DNA from: Corynebacterium matruchotii
Lineage (GTDB): Bacteria; Actinomycetota; Actinomycetes; Mycobacteriales; Mycobacteriaceae
Length of the DNA stretch: 64,000 nt
Assembly (NCBI RefSeq): GCF_011612265.2
Contig: NZ_CP050134.2
Location: forward strand, 992,001 to 1,056,000
Direction of reading: 5' to 3'
A program made the position numbers and the translations under genes. The notes under the pieces are model-generated. The model was given only the letters and a program-made list of their open reading frames with translations. It did not search any database and was not told the origin of the DNA. Positions 27,835 through 37,305 of the stretch are shown one piece after another. Within the stretch, counting starts at the first letter, position 1. Each line of letters opens with the position of its first letter.

Positions 27835-28338
27835 ATGACAAAATCAGCGGAATATTCCACATGTGACACTCCCCATGGCAAATTTACGGTGGTGTGTGAG
27901 TCCGAAACAGTGCTGGCCGCCGGGTGGACCTCTGATGCGGCCGAATTATTGGTGCTTGTTCATCCAGACATCCGACCGGAAACAATAACCCAGAATGATG
28001 ATCGGTGTGCCGCAGCCATATCCGCGGTGCAGGCATTCTATAAGGGAGACTTTTCGGCTGTCGGAAAGCTCGCTGTGCGGCAACAGTCGGGACCATTTCG
28101 AATGCGGGCGTGGGAAACGCTACGGAAAATCCCGGCAGGAGCAACACTCACCTACGGTGAATTCGCGGTACAAGCCGGAAACCCGCGGGCAATTCGGGCC
28201 GCTGCCGGTGCCTGTGCCGCAAATGCGGCGGTCCTGTTCGTGCCCTGCCACCGGGTGGTGTCTGCCGGTGGAAAACTGGGAGGATTTCGTTACGGTGTGG
28301 ACATTAAGCAAGAACTTCTTGAGCTGGAAACCCGATGA
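27835..28338 (+). CDS. ogt: Methylated-DNA-protein-cysteine methyltransferase
   Basis: 167 residues. It repairs O6-methylguanine by transferring the methyl group to its own Cys, seen as C138 in VPCHRVV. The helix-turn-helix part IPAGATLTYGEFAVQAGNPRAIRAA precedes it at about residues 99-123, and AGGKLGGFRYG follows. Length is typical. It stands between cobB and cobA, 32 and 24 bases away, but has no role in cobalamin synthesis, so the grouping is probably a chance of gene order. Confidence 0.95.
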   Translation: MTKSAEYSTCDTPHGKFTVVCESETVLAAGWTSDAAELLVLVHPDIRPETITQNDDRCAAAISAVQAFYKGDFSAVGKLAVRQQSGPFRMRAWETLRKIPAGATLTYGEFAVQAGNPRAIRAAAGACAANAAVLFVPCHRVVSAGGKLGGFRYGVDIKQELLELETR

Positions 28339-28362
28339 GTCTCTGACCTAAGCTTACTAATC

Positions 28363-29133
28363 ATGACTTTTCAACCTCTCGTTTCATTAATCGGTGGTGG
28401 CCCTGGTGCCTGGGACCTTATTACTGTGCGCGGAATGCGCAGATTGCAGGACGCCGACGTGATTTTGGCTGACCATCTCGGCCCCACCAGTGAGCTGCAC
28501 CAGTTATGCAGCGTTGATAGTAAAAAACTTATCGACGTCTCAAAGTTGCCTTATGGGCATCAGGTTGCGCAAGAAAAAATCAATAATCTCTTACTCACCC
28601 ACGCCCAATCCGGTAAGAAAGTAGCCCGCCTCAAAGGCGGTGACCCTTATGTTTTTGGCCGCGGATTTGAAGAACTGCAATTTCTAGCCAGCCATGGTGT
28701 AGCCTGTGAGGTTATCCCAGGCGTGACCAGCGCAATTTCCGTCCCGGCACTTGCCGGGGTACCTATTACCCACCGCAGTGTTGTCCATAGCTTCACCGTG
28801 ATCTCAGGACATCTACCACCAGGACACAAAGACTCCCGTAACAATTGGGAGGCCCTTGCCCACACCGGCGGCACGCTGGCGGTCATCATGGGGGTGAAGA
28901 ACGCACCAAAAATTGCCGCAGCCATCATTGCTGCTGGTCGTGCACCAGAAACCCCAGCAATCGTGATTCAAGAAGGCGCCACCACCAACCAGCGTGGTTA
29001 TCGTTGTACCTTAGGCACCCTTGCCGAGACTATGAAGACGCACAACATTCAACCCCCAGCTGTTTATGTCATTGGAGATGTGGCCGGGCTTTCCACAATG
29101 AGCCTCAGCTCAGAAGAACCAGCATCCAGCTGA
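28363..29133 (+). CDS. cobA: Uroporphyrinogen-III C-methyltransferase
   Basis: 256 residues, the single-domain SUMT without the siroheme oxidase/ferrochelatase part of CysG. It adds two methyl groups from SAM to uroporphyrinogen III, giving precorrin-2 for cobalamin and siroheme. SAM-binding motifs are visible: SLIGGGPGAWDLITVRG at the N-terminus, RLKGGDPYVFGRG and EVIPGVTSAISVPALAGVP. The start has no Shine-Dalgarno (TAAGCT 8 nt upstream may be the -10). Its last 70 bases overlap yaaA on the other strand. Confidence 0.95.
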   Translation: MTFQPLVSLIGGGPGAWDLITVRGMRRLQDADVILADHLGPTSELHQLCSVDSKKLIDVSKLPYGHQVAQEKINNLLLTHAQSGKKVARLKGGDPYVFGRGFEELQFLASHGVACEVIPGVTSAISVPALAGVPITHRSVVHSFTVISGHLPPGHKDSRNNWEALAHTGGTLAVIMGVKNAPKIAAAIIAAGRAPETPAIVIQEGATTNQRGYRCTLGTLAETMKTHNIQPPAVYVIGDVAGLSTMSLSSEEPASS

Positions 29134-29825
29134 ATTTCCATCCCCGCGTTGCGAAGCACATCAGCAACATCGCGGGCGGACGTGATATCCCCATCGTGCT
29201 CCGCCAACATCCGGGCGGCCACCCCCTTATAGTGCTTATTGAAGTGACTCACTACCTTAAGCTTCCCATCCGGTTGCCGCTTTTCCACGCGCAATGTCGC
29301 CGCCCTTGACACCTTACCAAGCTGCTGGTACACGCCAGATCGCAGATCGACAATGAACTCGTCAACCGTGGCTAGTGCGGCAGAAATTTCCTGCCCCCAG
29401 CGACTCTTCATCGTGGGAGTCTCCCCATTTGGTCGCGGTAGCTTAGTATTTCCCGATAGCCGATACATGGGGATACGATCAGACGCCATAAGCAGCCCGA
29501 ACAGTGCATCCCCAACAGCAAGACGCCGCCACGCGGCAGGTGACAGGGAAGGGGCCGACAGGGCGTCGTAAAGCACACCAGTGAATCGAAGTAGTGCCGG
29601 TAGAGTAGGGCTGGACAACAACACCTTGTTGTATTCAACTAGCCTTTGTTGTTTCCTAGAGACCCCCAATACCCCCAACGCCTCAGACAAGTGCAAACGA
29701 ATAAGGTCAGAGGCAATATTCTCCCGTGTGGGGTTCAGCATCGGAAACGACAAGGTGGCGAAGTCAAGGGGGGATCCGTCACCACCTGCGGCTTTGGTCT
29801 CAGACGGCGGCAAGATAATGAGCAT
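29064..29825 (-). CDS. yaaA: YaaA family peroxide-stress/DNA-binding protein
   Basis: 253 residues. The family signature LIILPPSETK opens the protein. E. coli YaaA limits intracellular iron during peroxide stress and binds DNA. Further family segments are VEYNKVLLSSPTLPALLRFTGVLYDAL and the C-terminal VVSHFNKHYKGVAARMLAEH. It is convergent with cobA and overlaps its 3' end by 70 bases, so the two mRNAs share complementary ends. Confidence 0.88.
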   Translation of the reverse strand: MLIILPPSETKAAGGDGSPLDFATLSFPMLNPTRENIASDLIRLHLSEALGVLGVSRKQQRLVEYNKVLLSSPTLPALLRFTGVLYDALSAPSLSPAAWRRLAVGDALFGLLMASDRIPMYRLSGNTKLPRPNGETPTMKSRWGQEISAALATVDEFIVDLRSGVYQQLGKVSRAATLRVEKRQPDGKLKVVSHFNKHYKGVAARMLAEHDGDITSARDVADVLRNAGMEIQLDAGSSELRLIVESPATSPMT

Positions 29826-29918
29826 GGAAATAAACCTACTAGCTGGGGTATTGCCGCAACAAACGTGGAAAATTCTGTCAAACCATCCTACGAAATATCA
29901 AGTGGAATAACTATGGAT

Positions 29919-29938
29919 GGTGGGGAAAAATCCCCACC
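29919..29938. other. 8-bp hairpin between yaaA and the acyltransferase gene
   Basis: GGTGGGGA (29919-29926) pairs with TCCCCACC (29931-29938) around a 4-A loop. It lacks a U tract in either direction. It lies between divergent genes, about 75 bases before the acyltransferase start. Confidence 0.3.
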
Positions 29939-30012
29939 AAAACTAGACGTTATTGATGAGAAGCGACTAGCCTTGGTTACGCACTTCAGTCAATCATTAA
30001 TACGATAAAGAT

Positions 30013-32121
30013 GTGGAGCCTATGGTGGCAAAAACGCTGAGCATGGTGAAACCAGATGATGAATCGACGGTACCTTCAGCAGGCCAGGTTGTAACCAACC
30101 AGCCTAAAGTGGCGCCATTTTACGCCAGTAACACTAGAGTGAGCAGTTTTCAGCTCATCCCCAATAACCAGCGGGGGCAGGTGGTGCGTCGAATACTTAA
30201 CATTGGTCCACCCACCGACACGGAACTGTCTGAACTCGTGGACGCCGCCCAGCCGGCTCCCACCAAAAAAGCCAAATACCGGATTCGTAGAGTACCCGCC
30301 ATTGATGGGTTACGTGGTCTAGCGGTGCTTGTTGTGGTGATCTATCACTTCTTCCGCAATGTTACTCCCGGTGGGTTCATGGGTGTGGACATGTTCTTTG
30401 TGCTCTCCGGCTTTCTTATTACCTCATTACTGCTACGAGAGCGAGCAGTTACCGGTACCGTTAACCTGCTCCAATTCTGGAAACGCCGGGTGCGACGCAT
30501 TTTCCCCGCCGCCTTCGCCGTGCTATTCATAGTTACCGCACTTGCCGGGCTTATCGGTGGTGATGTTGCGGTAGGGCTTGTCAACCAATTTATTGGTACT
30601 GTTTTCTTCGCTAATAACTGGGTGCAAATAGCCGGAAGCGAAAGTTATTTCGCCGATTCCGGGGTGCAAATATTTGCCCACTACTGGTCACTAGCAGTGG
30701 AAGAACAATTCTATGTCATCTTCCCACTATTATTTTTAGTCCTTGCTCGACTTCGGCCACGAATTGCTAAATTCGCTATTGGCGTGCTCATCATCGTGTC
30801 ATTTGTCCTCATGCTGCGATTCTATGATCCCACCGCCGACCCCACCCGGGTTTACTACGGAACAGACACCCACTCCTTTGGTCTCCTCATCGGTGTGTTG
30901 GTTGCCTACCTCACCACCAGCATCAACCCCGAATCAGCGAGCGACTCCTGGCCGGTTACCGCCTTGCGTAACCACCCGCTCCTCACCCAAATCATCGCCG
31001 CAATCGCATTCATAGCGCTGCTGATTATGGTGTTTACCGTTGCCGACACAGCCCCCATCACCTACCGGGGCGGCCTGCTGCTTGCAAGCATCCTCACCGC
31101 CATCGTGCTTACCACCCTGCTGGCGGAAATCGGCCCAGTGCACACCATTATGTCGCACCCAGCACTCCGCTGGTTAGGGGAGCGGTCGTTCTCCCTCTAC
31201 CTTTGGCACTGGCCCATTGTGATGCTGATCAAACAGCTATTCATGAACAACCGTATGGCAGTATCCCAATGGACTATCGGCGCTATCGCCTTCGCGCTCT
31301 CCATTCCCATCGCCCACTACAGCTATATGTGGATCGAAACCCCCATCCGCCGTCGTGGCTATCGGGCCGTACTGGGCAATATTTGGGGAGGAACCGCATG
31401 GTGGGGTCGCGGCATTGTCGCACTCGCAGTAGCAGGAATTATGATTTCCACCACAATTGCTGTTGCCACATCACCAACAAAAACTAGTCTAGAGCAGCAA
31501 CTTACCGCTATCGCGGAAGAGCAAACGCCTAAACATCACGAAATTACCGCCATCCCAGCCGCGGAAAACACTGATGTTATGGCGCCCACTTTTGGGCCGC
31601 AGCTCACCCCACCCGGCGATAGGATCACCGCCATTGGTGACTCTGTCATGCTGGGCAGCCTTCCCGCGCTGGAACAACGATTCCCCGGGATCTATGTTGA
31701 CGCCCAAGTATCCCGTGCTCTCATTAAAGGCATCGAAATTGTTCGAGAGCTCAAAGATGCGGGCAGGCTCGACCCATTTGTAATACTAGGATTCGGCACC
31801 AATGACCAGTTGGAACCCGAAAAACTCGAAGAAATGATGCAGCTTGTAGGGCCAGAACGCATGGTCATTATGATAATGCCCTATGGGGATCGGCAATGGA
31901 TTCCGCAATCCCAGGCGGTCATTGCCGAAGCTCAAAACACCTACCCCAATCTTTTTGTGGCGGATTGGTGTCAACGAGCCAGGGCCGATAAAACTCTGCT
32001 TCACACGGATTTGATTCACCCCAGCCCGGAAGGCGTCCGCCAATATACGAACAGCATTGATGATGCATTCCACCAGTGGGCTAACCACCGTAAGCGCCCG
32101 GTTACCCAGTGCGGCGTATAG
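30013..32121 (+). CDS. OafA/YrhL-type acyltransferase with C-terminal SGNH domain
   Basis: 702 residues in three parts. An N-terminal cytoplasmic stretch of about 95 residues is followed by the acyltransferase-3 membrane domain (about 96-490, 10-11 TM). It begins PAIDGLRGLAVLVVVIYHF with the catalytic His and has GVDMFFVLSGFLITSLL next. The extracytoplasmic SGNH domain (about 530-700) shows GDSVMLGS (Ser), GFGTNDQ and DLIHPSPEG (Asp/His). Such enzymes O-acylate surface glycans or cell-wall lipids; the acceptor is unknown. The start may be GTG 30013 or ATG 30022. Confidence 0.92.
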   Translation: MEPMVAKTLSMVKPDDESTVPSAGQVVTNQPKVAPFYASNTRVSSFQLIPNNQRGQVVRRILNIGPPTDTELSELVDAAQPAPTKKAKYRIRRVPAIDGLRGLAVLVVVIYHFFRNVTPGGFMGVDMFFVLSGFLITSLLLRERAVTGTVNLLQFWKRRVRRIFPAAFAVLFIVTALAGLIGGDVAVGLVNQFIGTVFFANNWVQIAGSESYFADSGVQIFAHYWSLAVEEQFYVIFPLLFLVLARLRPRIAKFAIGVLIIVSFVLMLRFYDPTADPTRVYYGTDTHSFGLLIGVLVAYLTTSINPESASDSWPVTALRNHPLLTQIIAAIAFIALLIMVFTVADTAPITYRGGLLLASILTAIVLTTLLAEIGPVHTIMSHPALRWLGERSFSLYLWHWPIVMLIKQLFMNNRMAVSQWTIGAIAFALSIPIAHYSYMWIETPIRRRGYRAVLGNIWGGTAWWGRGIVALAVAGIMISTTIAVATSPTKTSLEQQLTAIAEEQTPKHHEITAIPAAENTDVMAPTFGPQLTPPGDRITAIGDSVMLGSLPALEQRFPGIYVDAQVSRALIKGIEIVRELKDAGRLDPFVILGFGTNDQLEPEKLEEMMQLVGPERMVIMIMPYGDRQWIPQSQAVIAEAQNTYPNLFVADWCQRARADKTLLHTDLIHPSPEGVRQYTNSIDDAFHQWANHRKRPVTQCGV

Positions 32122-32184
32122 AATGTGTAATCTGAATCGGTGATCGTAGAGCAGCGAGCGTCGACAGGCGAAAAATTAGAAATA

Positions 32185-33882
32185 ATGCGAATCCGTTATC
32201 TGGTATTGGCCATGCTATTTACGTTGGCCGCATGCACGTCAGGGGAAACACCAACAGCTGGCACCGCCACCCCTGGCACCGCGGTCATAGGGACCAGCAC
32301 AATCACTAATTTTTTGCCCATAACCGCTCCTGGTGCCACCTCTGCTGGTGACCGGCTGCTCACGGGCATCCTCTACCAACCCTTATTCAGCTACCAGCAC
32401 AAAACACCAACAAAATACAGCCTCGACACCCTACGCTCCCTTGCTGAAGTCACCAATGTGAGCGAAGACGGGCTCACCTACACCATTGCCCTAAGGAACC
32501 GCAGCTGGTCTGACGGTATACCCATCACCACCTACGACATCGAATTATGGTGGCGGCTCATTCTCGCCAATAAAGAAAACTGGCGGGGATATCATCAGGG
32601 CCGAATCCCAGATACTATAACCTCGCTCACCATTACTGATCCCATGACGTTTACCGTCACCACCGATAAACCCTACGATCCCAACTGGTTCGTAGGTAAC
32701 GAACTCGCCCACGTCATTCCACTACCACAACACATATGGGACCCGGACAATATCGCCAACACCCCAGCTGGTGCCGCCCGTCTCTATGCGGACCTTACAG
32801 CCGCCGCCCCGGATGCTAAAAATAAATTCCTCACCGCGGTGTCCGGCCCGTACAAACTCGACAACCTGAAAAATGGCACAGTCACCCTCACCGCGGTAGA
32901 CAAATATGACGGCCTTGACAAGCCCCGCATAGGCACCATAAAACTCCAACCAACACCCGACAATGACCTGGGCACTAGCCTCACAACCAAAAAACTCGAT
33001 GTTGCCATGCTGCCATCAGCCACCACAGCGGACCAGGTGAAAAAACTACAAGACAGTGGGTTTACGGTGGCGCCCCAATACGATTGGGGAATCAGCTACC
33101 TCAGCTTCAACTTCAACAACAAAACATCCCTGCCATTGCTGGAACAAACCTATATACGGAAAAGTCTGCAACGGCTCATCAACCAAGATAACCTGATAAA
33201 AAACTCCTGGTCCGGTGAAGCACGCAAAGGATGCGATGTCCTGCCAACAGCACCCAACGCGTCGGATAACCCCTGCCCCCCAACCGTTGCCTATGATCTA
33301 CAAGCAGCCAAACAAGAACTAGCACAACACGGTTGGCAGCAACACGGCGCCGACATGGTGTGCACCGAATCTGCCAAATGCGGCGAAGGAATAGCACCCA
33401 ACACCAAACTCACATTCACCGTGGTCGCCACGAAAAACAGCCCGGCCATCCGGGAACTTGAACAACTACGCGACGAATTCGCCCAGGCCGGAATCACACT
33501 AACCATCAACCAAGTACCAGACGCCGTGGCTGTCATGTCAGACTGTGCACGAACCGCACGGCAATGCGAATGGGACCTGGGCCTGGCAACAACCCCACTA
33601 TCCTGGGTGTTTCCCACATACCCATCGGGCGAACACATATTAGCCACAAACAGCGCCGCCAACTTCGGGGGATTCTCCAACCCCCAAGCCGACGAACTCA
33701 TTGCCAAAACCTACCAATCGGCCACCCCCGATTCGTTAGCCACCTACAGTAACTTCATCAACGAACGACAACCAGTGCTGTGGCTACCACAACCACCAGT
33801 GCGATACATCGCCTACCCCAAAAACCTCAACGGTGTAGACAACGATGCCCCCCTCATTCCCCAAAACTGGTCCACACCCTAA
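32185..33882 (+). CDS. Orphan ABC substrate-binding lipoprotein (SBP family 5)
   Basis: 565 residues. The signal peptide ends in lipobox LAAC (about Cys13). The body shows the oligopeptide-binding features WSDGIPITTYDIELWWRL, PYDPNWFVGNELAHVIPLP and, near the end, the NERQPVLWLPQPPV segment. No permease or ATPase gene adjoins it, unlike the complete system at 601-6722. In C. glutamicum I recall an opp-type operon next to proS, so this may be the remnant of one or serve a distant transporter. ATG 32185 is chosen because the signal peptide begins there; 15 more codons are open upstream. Confidence 0.88.
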   Translation: MRIRYLVLAMLFTLAACTSGETPTAGTATPGTAVIGTSTITNFLPITAPGATSAGDRLLTGILYQPLFSYQHKTPTKYSLDTLRSLAEVTNVSEDGLTYTIALRNRSWSDGIPITTYDIELWWRLILANKENWRGYHQGRIPDTITSLTITDPMTFTVTTDKPYDPNWFVGNELAHVIPLPQHIWDPDNIANTPAGAARLYADLTAAAPDAKNKFLTAVSGPYKLDNLKNGTVTLTAVDKYDGLDKPRIGTIKLQPTPDNDLGTSLTTKKLDVAMLPSATTADQVKKLQDSGFTVAPQYDWGISYLSFNFNNKTSLPLLEQTYIRKSLQRLINQDNLIKNSWSGEARKGCDVLPTAPNASDNPCPPTVAYDLQAAKQELAQHGWQQHGADMVCTESAKCGEGIAPNTKLTFTVVATKNSPAIRELEQLRDEFAQAGITLTINQVPDAVAVMSDCARTARQCEWDLGLATTPLSWVFPTYPSGEHILATNSAANFGGFSNPQADELIAKTYQSATPDSLATYSNFINERQPVLWLPQPPVRYIAYPKNLNGVDNDAPLIPQNWSTP

Positions 33883-33895
33883 ACACCCACACACC

Positions 33896-33913
33896 AGGGC
33901 CATCCTTGGCCCT
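33896..33913. terminator. Convergent hairpin between SBP gene and the minus-strand gene
   Basis: AGGGCCA (33896-33902) pairs with TGGCCCT (33907-33913) around 4 bases. It lies between two convergent stops. A T-rich stretch follows on the plus strand at 33919-33929 but not immediately, so this is a weak bidirectional terminator candidate. Confidence 0.4.
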
Positions 33914-33921
33914 CCCCATCA

Positions 33922-34608
33922 TTATTTCTTTGCCTCGATACCTAAAGAATTCACATACGAATACACCTCATCCTCACTTGGCATTTTCGAAGAAAACTGA
34001 AGATACACCGTAAACTCATCCCGCGGATAATAAAAATACACAAAACCCATACTCCCCTTTGCCGAACTCATGCCAACCTCCGGCTGAGAACCACTGGCCT
34101 TCCGGATTGTCTTCCGGGAGATCTTCGGCGCATCCGTGGCGCGAGTAGCCTTACCCGACTCCAACTCATTCCGGGCAGTCTCCGCATCCGCACCCGGCAC
34201 CCACCGGATCTGCGCCCCAGACAATATTTGCTTCTCATCATAGGCCACAGAACACTTATAAACAGGCACCGTGATCTGCTTATTATATTCATCAGCCTTA
34301 CCATTACACTTTTGCATTACTGCAAGTAACTTCTCCGGCAAAAACTGATTCGCAGTACTATAACGTTCAAGCAACGGAATCTCCGCATTCTTCGCCGTGG
34401 TATTCACCTCCGTCACCGTGGACTTATAGCCAAACACCAAATAACCAACAACACCCGCCACCACAACCAAAACCACGCCAACTGCCAGCAACACAGGCTT
34501 GCTCACACGCAATCGTCGCCGAGGCACCACCCCCGATGCCGACACATCACTGCTCTCCCCACCATTAGAGCCCAAAACCCCAGACTCTACGTTAAATGGG
34601 TTACTCAT
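33922..34608 (-). CDS. Hypothetical protein with one TM segment, exported C-terminal domain
   Basis: 228 residues, not recognised. A cytoplasmic N-terminus of about 35 residues is followed by one TM helix ([22 protein letters not shown]) and then about 170 residues expected outside. Two Cys residues (in MQKCNGK and VYKCSVAY) could form a disulfide. ATG 34608 has GAGGAG 4 nt upstream; seven more codons are open above it. It is divergent from proS. There are no repeats or catalytic signatures. Confidence 0.75.
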   Translation of the reverse strand: MSNPFNVESGVLGSNGGESSDVSASGVVPRRRLRVSKPVLLAVGVVLVVVAGVVGYLVFGYKSTVTEVNTTAKNAEIPLLERYSTANQFLPEKLLAVMQKCNGKADEYNKQITVPVYKCSVAYDEKQILSGAQIRWVPGADAETARNELESGKATRATDAPKISRKTIRKASGSQPEVGMSSAKGSMGFVYFYYPRDEFTVYLQFSSKMPSEDEVYSYVNSLGIEAKK

Positions 34609-34707
34609 AATCTCCTCACTCAAGGGCACTCATGAACGTAATAAGGACAGCTTCCATGGTTGCACACAAAAGAATAATGCGCAGCAAATAACAGGCATAA
34701 GAAGCGC

Positions 34708-34722
34708 CCCCTCGTCGAGGGG
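34708..34722. promoter_or_regulatory. Perfect palindrome CCCCTCG-T-CGAGGGG in the proS promoter
   Basis: Seven-base arms around one T, located 22 bases before the proS ATG and 8 bases before the putative -10 (34731). If proS is leaderless the palindrome lies in the -35/-10 spacer, a typical operator position. As RNA it would be a short hairpin. Confidence 0.4.
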
Positions 34723-34730
34723 CGTGCTGC

Positions 34731-34736
34731 TAGTAT
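34731..34736 (+). promoter_or_regulatory. -10 element (TAGTAT) of proS, leaderless
   Basis: The hexamer ends 8 nt before the ATG at 34745, with no Shine-Dalgarno between. Confidence 0.4.
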
Positions 34737-34744
34737 TACCAACC

Positions 34745-36499
34745 ATGATTACCAGACTTTCTTCACTATTCCTGCGCACACTACGGGAAGATCCGGCCGA
34801 CGCCGAAGTACCCAGCCATAAACTTCTCGTGCGGGCCGGCTACATTCGCCGCGCCGCACCAGGGGTATACACCTGGCTGCCCCTAGGCCTCCGCACCCTA
34901 CGCAAAATTGAGAAAGTCGTACGGGAAGAAATGGACAACATCGGTGCCCAAGAACTCCTCTTCCCAGCCCTCCTATCCCGCGAACCCTACGAACAAACCC
35001 GCCGATGGACCGAATACGGGGACAACCTTTTCCGGCTCAAAGACCGAAAAGGCAACGACATGCTCTTAGGGCCCACCCATGAGGAAATGTTCGCCCGCCA
35101 AGTCAAGGACATGTTCACCTCCTACAAGGATTTCCCCGTCACCCTCTACCAAATCCAAACCAAATACCGTGACGAAGAACGCCCCAGGGCCGGTATCCTC
35201 CGCGGTCGAGAATTCGTTATGAAAGACTCCTATTCCTTCGACATGACCGATGCAGGATTGGAACAATCTTACCTAGCGCATCGCGCCGCCTACCAGGCAA
35301 TATTTGACCGGCTCAACCTAGAATACGCCATCTGCAAAGCCACCTCCGGTGCAATGGGGGGTTCCGCATCAGAAGAATTCCTCGCCATTTCCCCCAACGG
35401 CGAAGACACATTCGTGCGTGCAACCGAAGGCGACTATGCCGCAAACGTCGAAGCCGTCACCACCCAACCCGGTACAACCCGAGACTTCACCAACCTTCCT
35501 GAAGCAGTCGTACACGAAACCCCCGAGTCCACGACCATCGCAGCTTTGGTTGATTGGGCAAACGGTGCCGGTATCACCATCGACGGGCGGAACGTTACCG
35601 CCGCAGACACCCTCAAATGCCTCGTCGTGAAAATCCGCAAACCAGGTGAAGACTGGCAAATCGCCGCAGTCCTCCTGCCCGGCGATCGGGAAGCCGACGA
35701 AAAACGACTAGCAGCATCCTTCGAACCTGCTGAGGTCATGCTCGCCGATGAAGAAGATTTCAAAAACAATCCCTTCCTCGTCAAAGGCTATGTTGGCCCC
35801 ATCGCACTACGCAATAACGAAGTGCCAATCTACGCCGACCCCCGAGTGGTATCCGGTACCTCATGGATCACCGGCGCCGATGCTGACCAACGACACGTCG
35901 TCGGTCTGGTATGCGGCCGAGACTTCACCATCGACGAATACGTGGAAGTCGCCGAAATCCGAGAAGGCGACCCCGCACCCGACGGCCAAGGCGTGCTGAC
36001 CCTCGAACGCGGCATCGAAATCGGGCACATTTTCCAACTAGGGCGAAAATACACCGAAGTTTTTGACGTCCAAATCCTCGACGAACACGGCAAACGAACT
36101 ATCCCCACCATGGGTTCCTATGGCATTGGTATCTCCCGGCTCGTGGGAGTCATCGCCGAACAACACCACGATGACAACGGCCTAAACTGGCCCGTCGAGG
36201 TCGCCCCATACCAGGTGCATGTGGTGGTGGCCAATAAAGACAAAGCAGCACTCGCCGCCGGCGACGACATTGTGGCGCAACTCGATGCCACAGGCGTAGA
36301 AGTACTCTTCGACGACCGGCCCAAAGTAAGCCCAGGCGTGAAATTTAAAGACTCGGAACTTTTAGGAATGCCCTACATCGTGGTACTCGGCCGCAGCTTC
36401 AGCAACGGCATCGTGGAACTACGAATCCGAGGCGGCGAAACCCTGGAAGTACCGGCAGCAGACATCGTCGACACGGTGACGAAACTCATCCACAAATAA
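34745..36499 (+). CDS. proS: Prolyl-tRNA synthetase, bacterial type with editing insert
   Basis: 584 residues. Class II synthetase that charges tRNA-Pro. The N-terminal catalytic part begins [15 protein letters not shown]. Motif 2 is visible as [17 protein letters not shown] and MKDSYSFD. The insertion (editing) domain runs from about residue 225 to 400, motif 3 is [17 protein letters not shown], and the anticodon-binding domain closes the protein. Codons open far upstream are not part of the gene. The ATG has no Shine-Dalgarno; a -10 lies 8 nt upstream. A palindrome sits in the promoter. Confidence 0.97.
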   Translation: MITRLSSLFLRTLREDPADAEVPSHKLLVRAGYIRRAAPGVYTWLPLGLRTLRKIEKVVREEMDNIGAQELLFPALLSREPYEQTRRWTEYGDNLFRLKDRKGNDMLLGPTHEEMFARQVKDMFTSYKDFPVTLYQIQTKYRDEERPRAGILRGREFVMKDSYSFDMTDAGLEQSYLAHRAAYQAIFDRLNLEYAICKATSGAMGGSASEEFLAISPNGEDTFVRATEGDYAANVEAVTTQPGTTRDFTNLPEAVVHETPESTTIAALVDWANGAGITIDGRNVTAADTLKCLVVKIRKPGEDWQIAAVLLPGDREADEKRLAASFEPAEVMLADEEDFKNNPFLVKGYVGPIALRNNEVPIYADPRVVSGTSWITGADADQRHVVGLVCGRDFTIDEYVEVAEIREGDPAPDGQGVLTLERGIEIGHIFQLGRKYTEVFDVQILDEHGKRTIPTMGSYGIGISRLVGVIAEQHHDDNGLNWPVEVAPYQVHVVVANKDKAALAAGDDIVAQLDATGVEVLFDDRPKVSPGVKFKDSELLGMPYIVVLGRSFSNGIVELRIRGGETLEVPAADIVDTVTKLIHK

Positions 36500-36533
36500 C
36501 CCGATAACCAGGCGTCCACAGGTGCTTTCCGGG

Positions 36534-37286
36534 CTACTTAGCCCGAAGATACCCTGCGATGCTCAGCGACAACAGCCGCCATGCCGGAGTCGTGGCGGCT
36601 TCCGCATCATGAACATGCAACGCATCCAACTCCTTCGTCAACTCCGTGAGGAAACTCTGGGCAGTCGCCGAATCGGTTGGCAGCGGCTGATTAAACGTAT
36701 ACGCAGGTAACCGTGCCGGGGCTTGATCCCCCAACGCCTCCCGCAGTTTCTCCGCAACAGCCTCATGGCGATCATCAACCCCATCGGCCGCATTATCCAC
36801 CTGCTCATCCCCAAACGCCTCAATAATCCCCACCGCATAGTCGAATGCGTATTCGGCCTCCAAAGCAGCCTTGGCGGCAGTGATAGCAGCGGCGCGGGCA
36901 TCCCCCTCACTCCGCGCCGGGTCCAGCGTCACATTGGGCAGGTCCGGGGTGGTTTGTTCGCTCGCCACGTATGAAAGGTAAAGGTTCACCACAACAGGTA
37001 GAGACTCCTGGGGGACATCCGCCAACACCTGCAACACACCACTGCTGCCAGCATCGGGAAGGTCTATATTTGCCGTCGCTGCCGCGGGATCACAAGATTT
37101 CGGTATCTCCGAATTTTTGTGGTGGCCGCACAATCTAACGATCTCGGCTGTTAAGGCCGGTTTTTCTGACTCAGGTGCTACCGCCAGTAGTTTACTCAAC
37201 GCCTCATTAGGGGAGGGGTTCGCGCAGGCTGCGAGGGTAAATGCTGCCATTACGGCCGCCATGAGGATGGTGAGGAAACGCTTCAT
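36534..37286 (-). CDS. DUF4439 (ferritin-like) lipoprotein
   Basis: 250 residues. Signal peptide with lipobox LAAC (Cys21). The second half (about 115-250) is a helical domain, AAITAAKAALEAEYAFDYAVGII and later DRHEAVAEKLREAL, which fits the DUF4439 ferritin-like fold; E, Y and H residues in the helices could bind metal. A short Cys-containing N-terminal part (CGHHKNSEIPKSC) precedes it. The same gene sits between proS and rimP in many actinobacteria. The start ATG has a TACAAT -10 ending 8 nt upstream (leaderless), almost touching the rimP start on the other strand. Confidence 0.85.
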   Translation of the reverse strand: MKRFLTILMAAVMAAFTLAACANPSPNEALSKLLAVAPESEKPALTAEIVRLCGHHKNSEIPKSCDPAAATANIDLPDAGSSGVLQVLADVPQESLPVVVNLYLSYVASEQTTPDLPNVTLDPARSEGDARAAAITAAKAALEAEYAFDYAVGIIEAFGDEQVDNAADGVDDRHEAVAEKLREALGDQAPARLPAYTFNQPLPTDSATAQSFLTELTKELDALHVHDAEAATTPAWRLLSLSIAGYLRAK

Positions 37287-37294
37287 GAGGTGTC

Positions 37295-37300
37295 ATTGTA
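37295..37300 (-). promoter_or_regulatory. -10 element (TACAAT) of the DUF4439 gene
   Basis: On the minus strand TACAAT ends 8 nt before the ATG at 37286. It lies 6 bases from the divergent rimP start (37306), so the two starts must interfere. Confidence 0.4.
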
Positions 37301-37305
37301 CTAGC

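Noticed and set aside
14789-28362. Cobalamin riboswitch before the cob genes
   Set aside because: I looked upstream of cobQ, the chelatase, cobO, cobB and cobA and found no GCCACTG-type B12 box.
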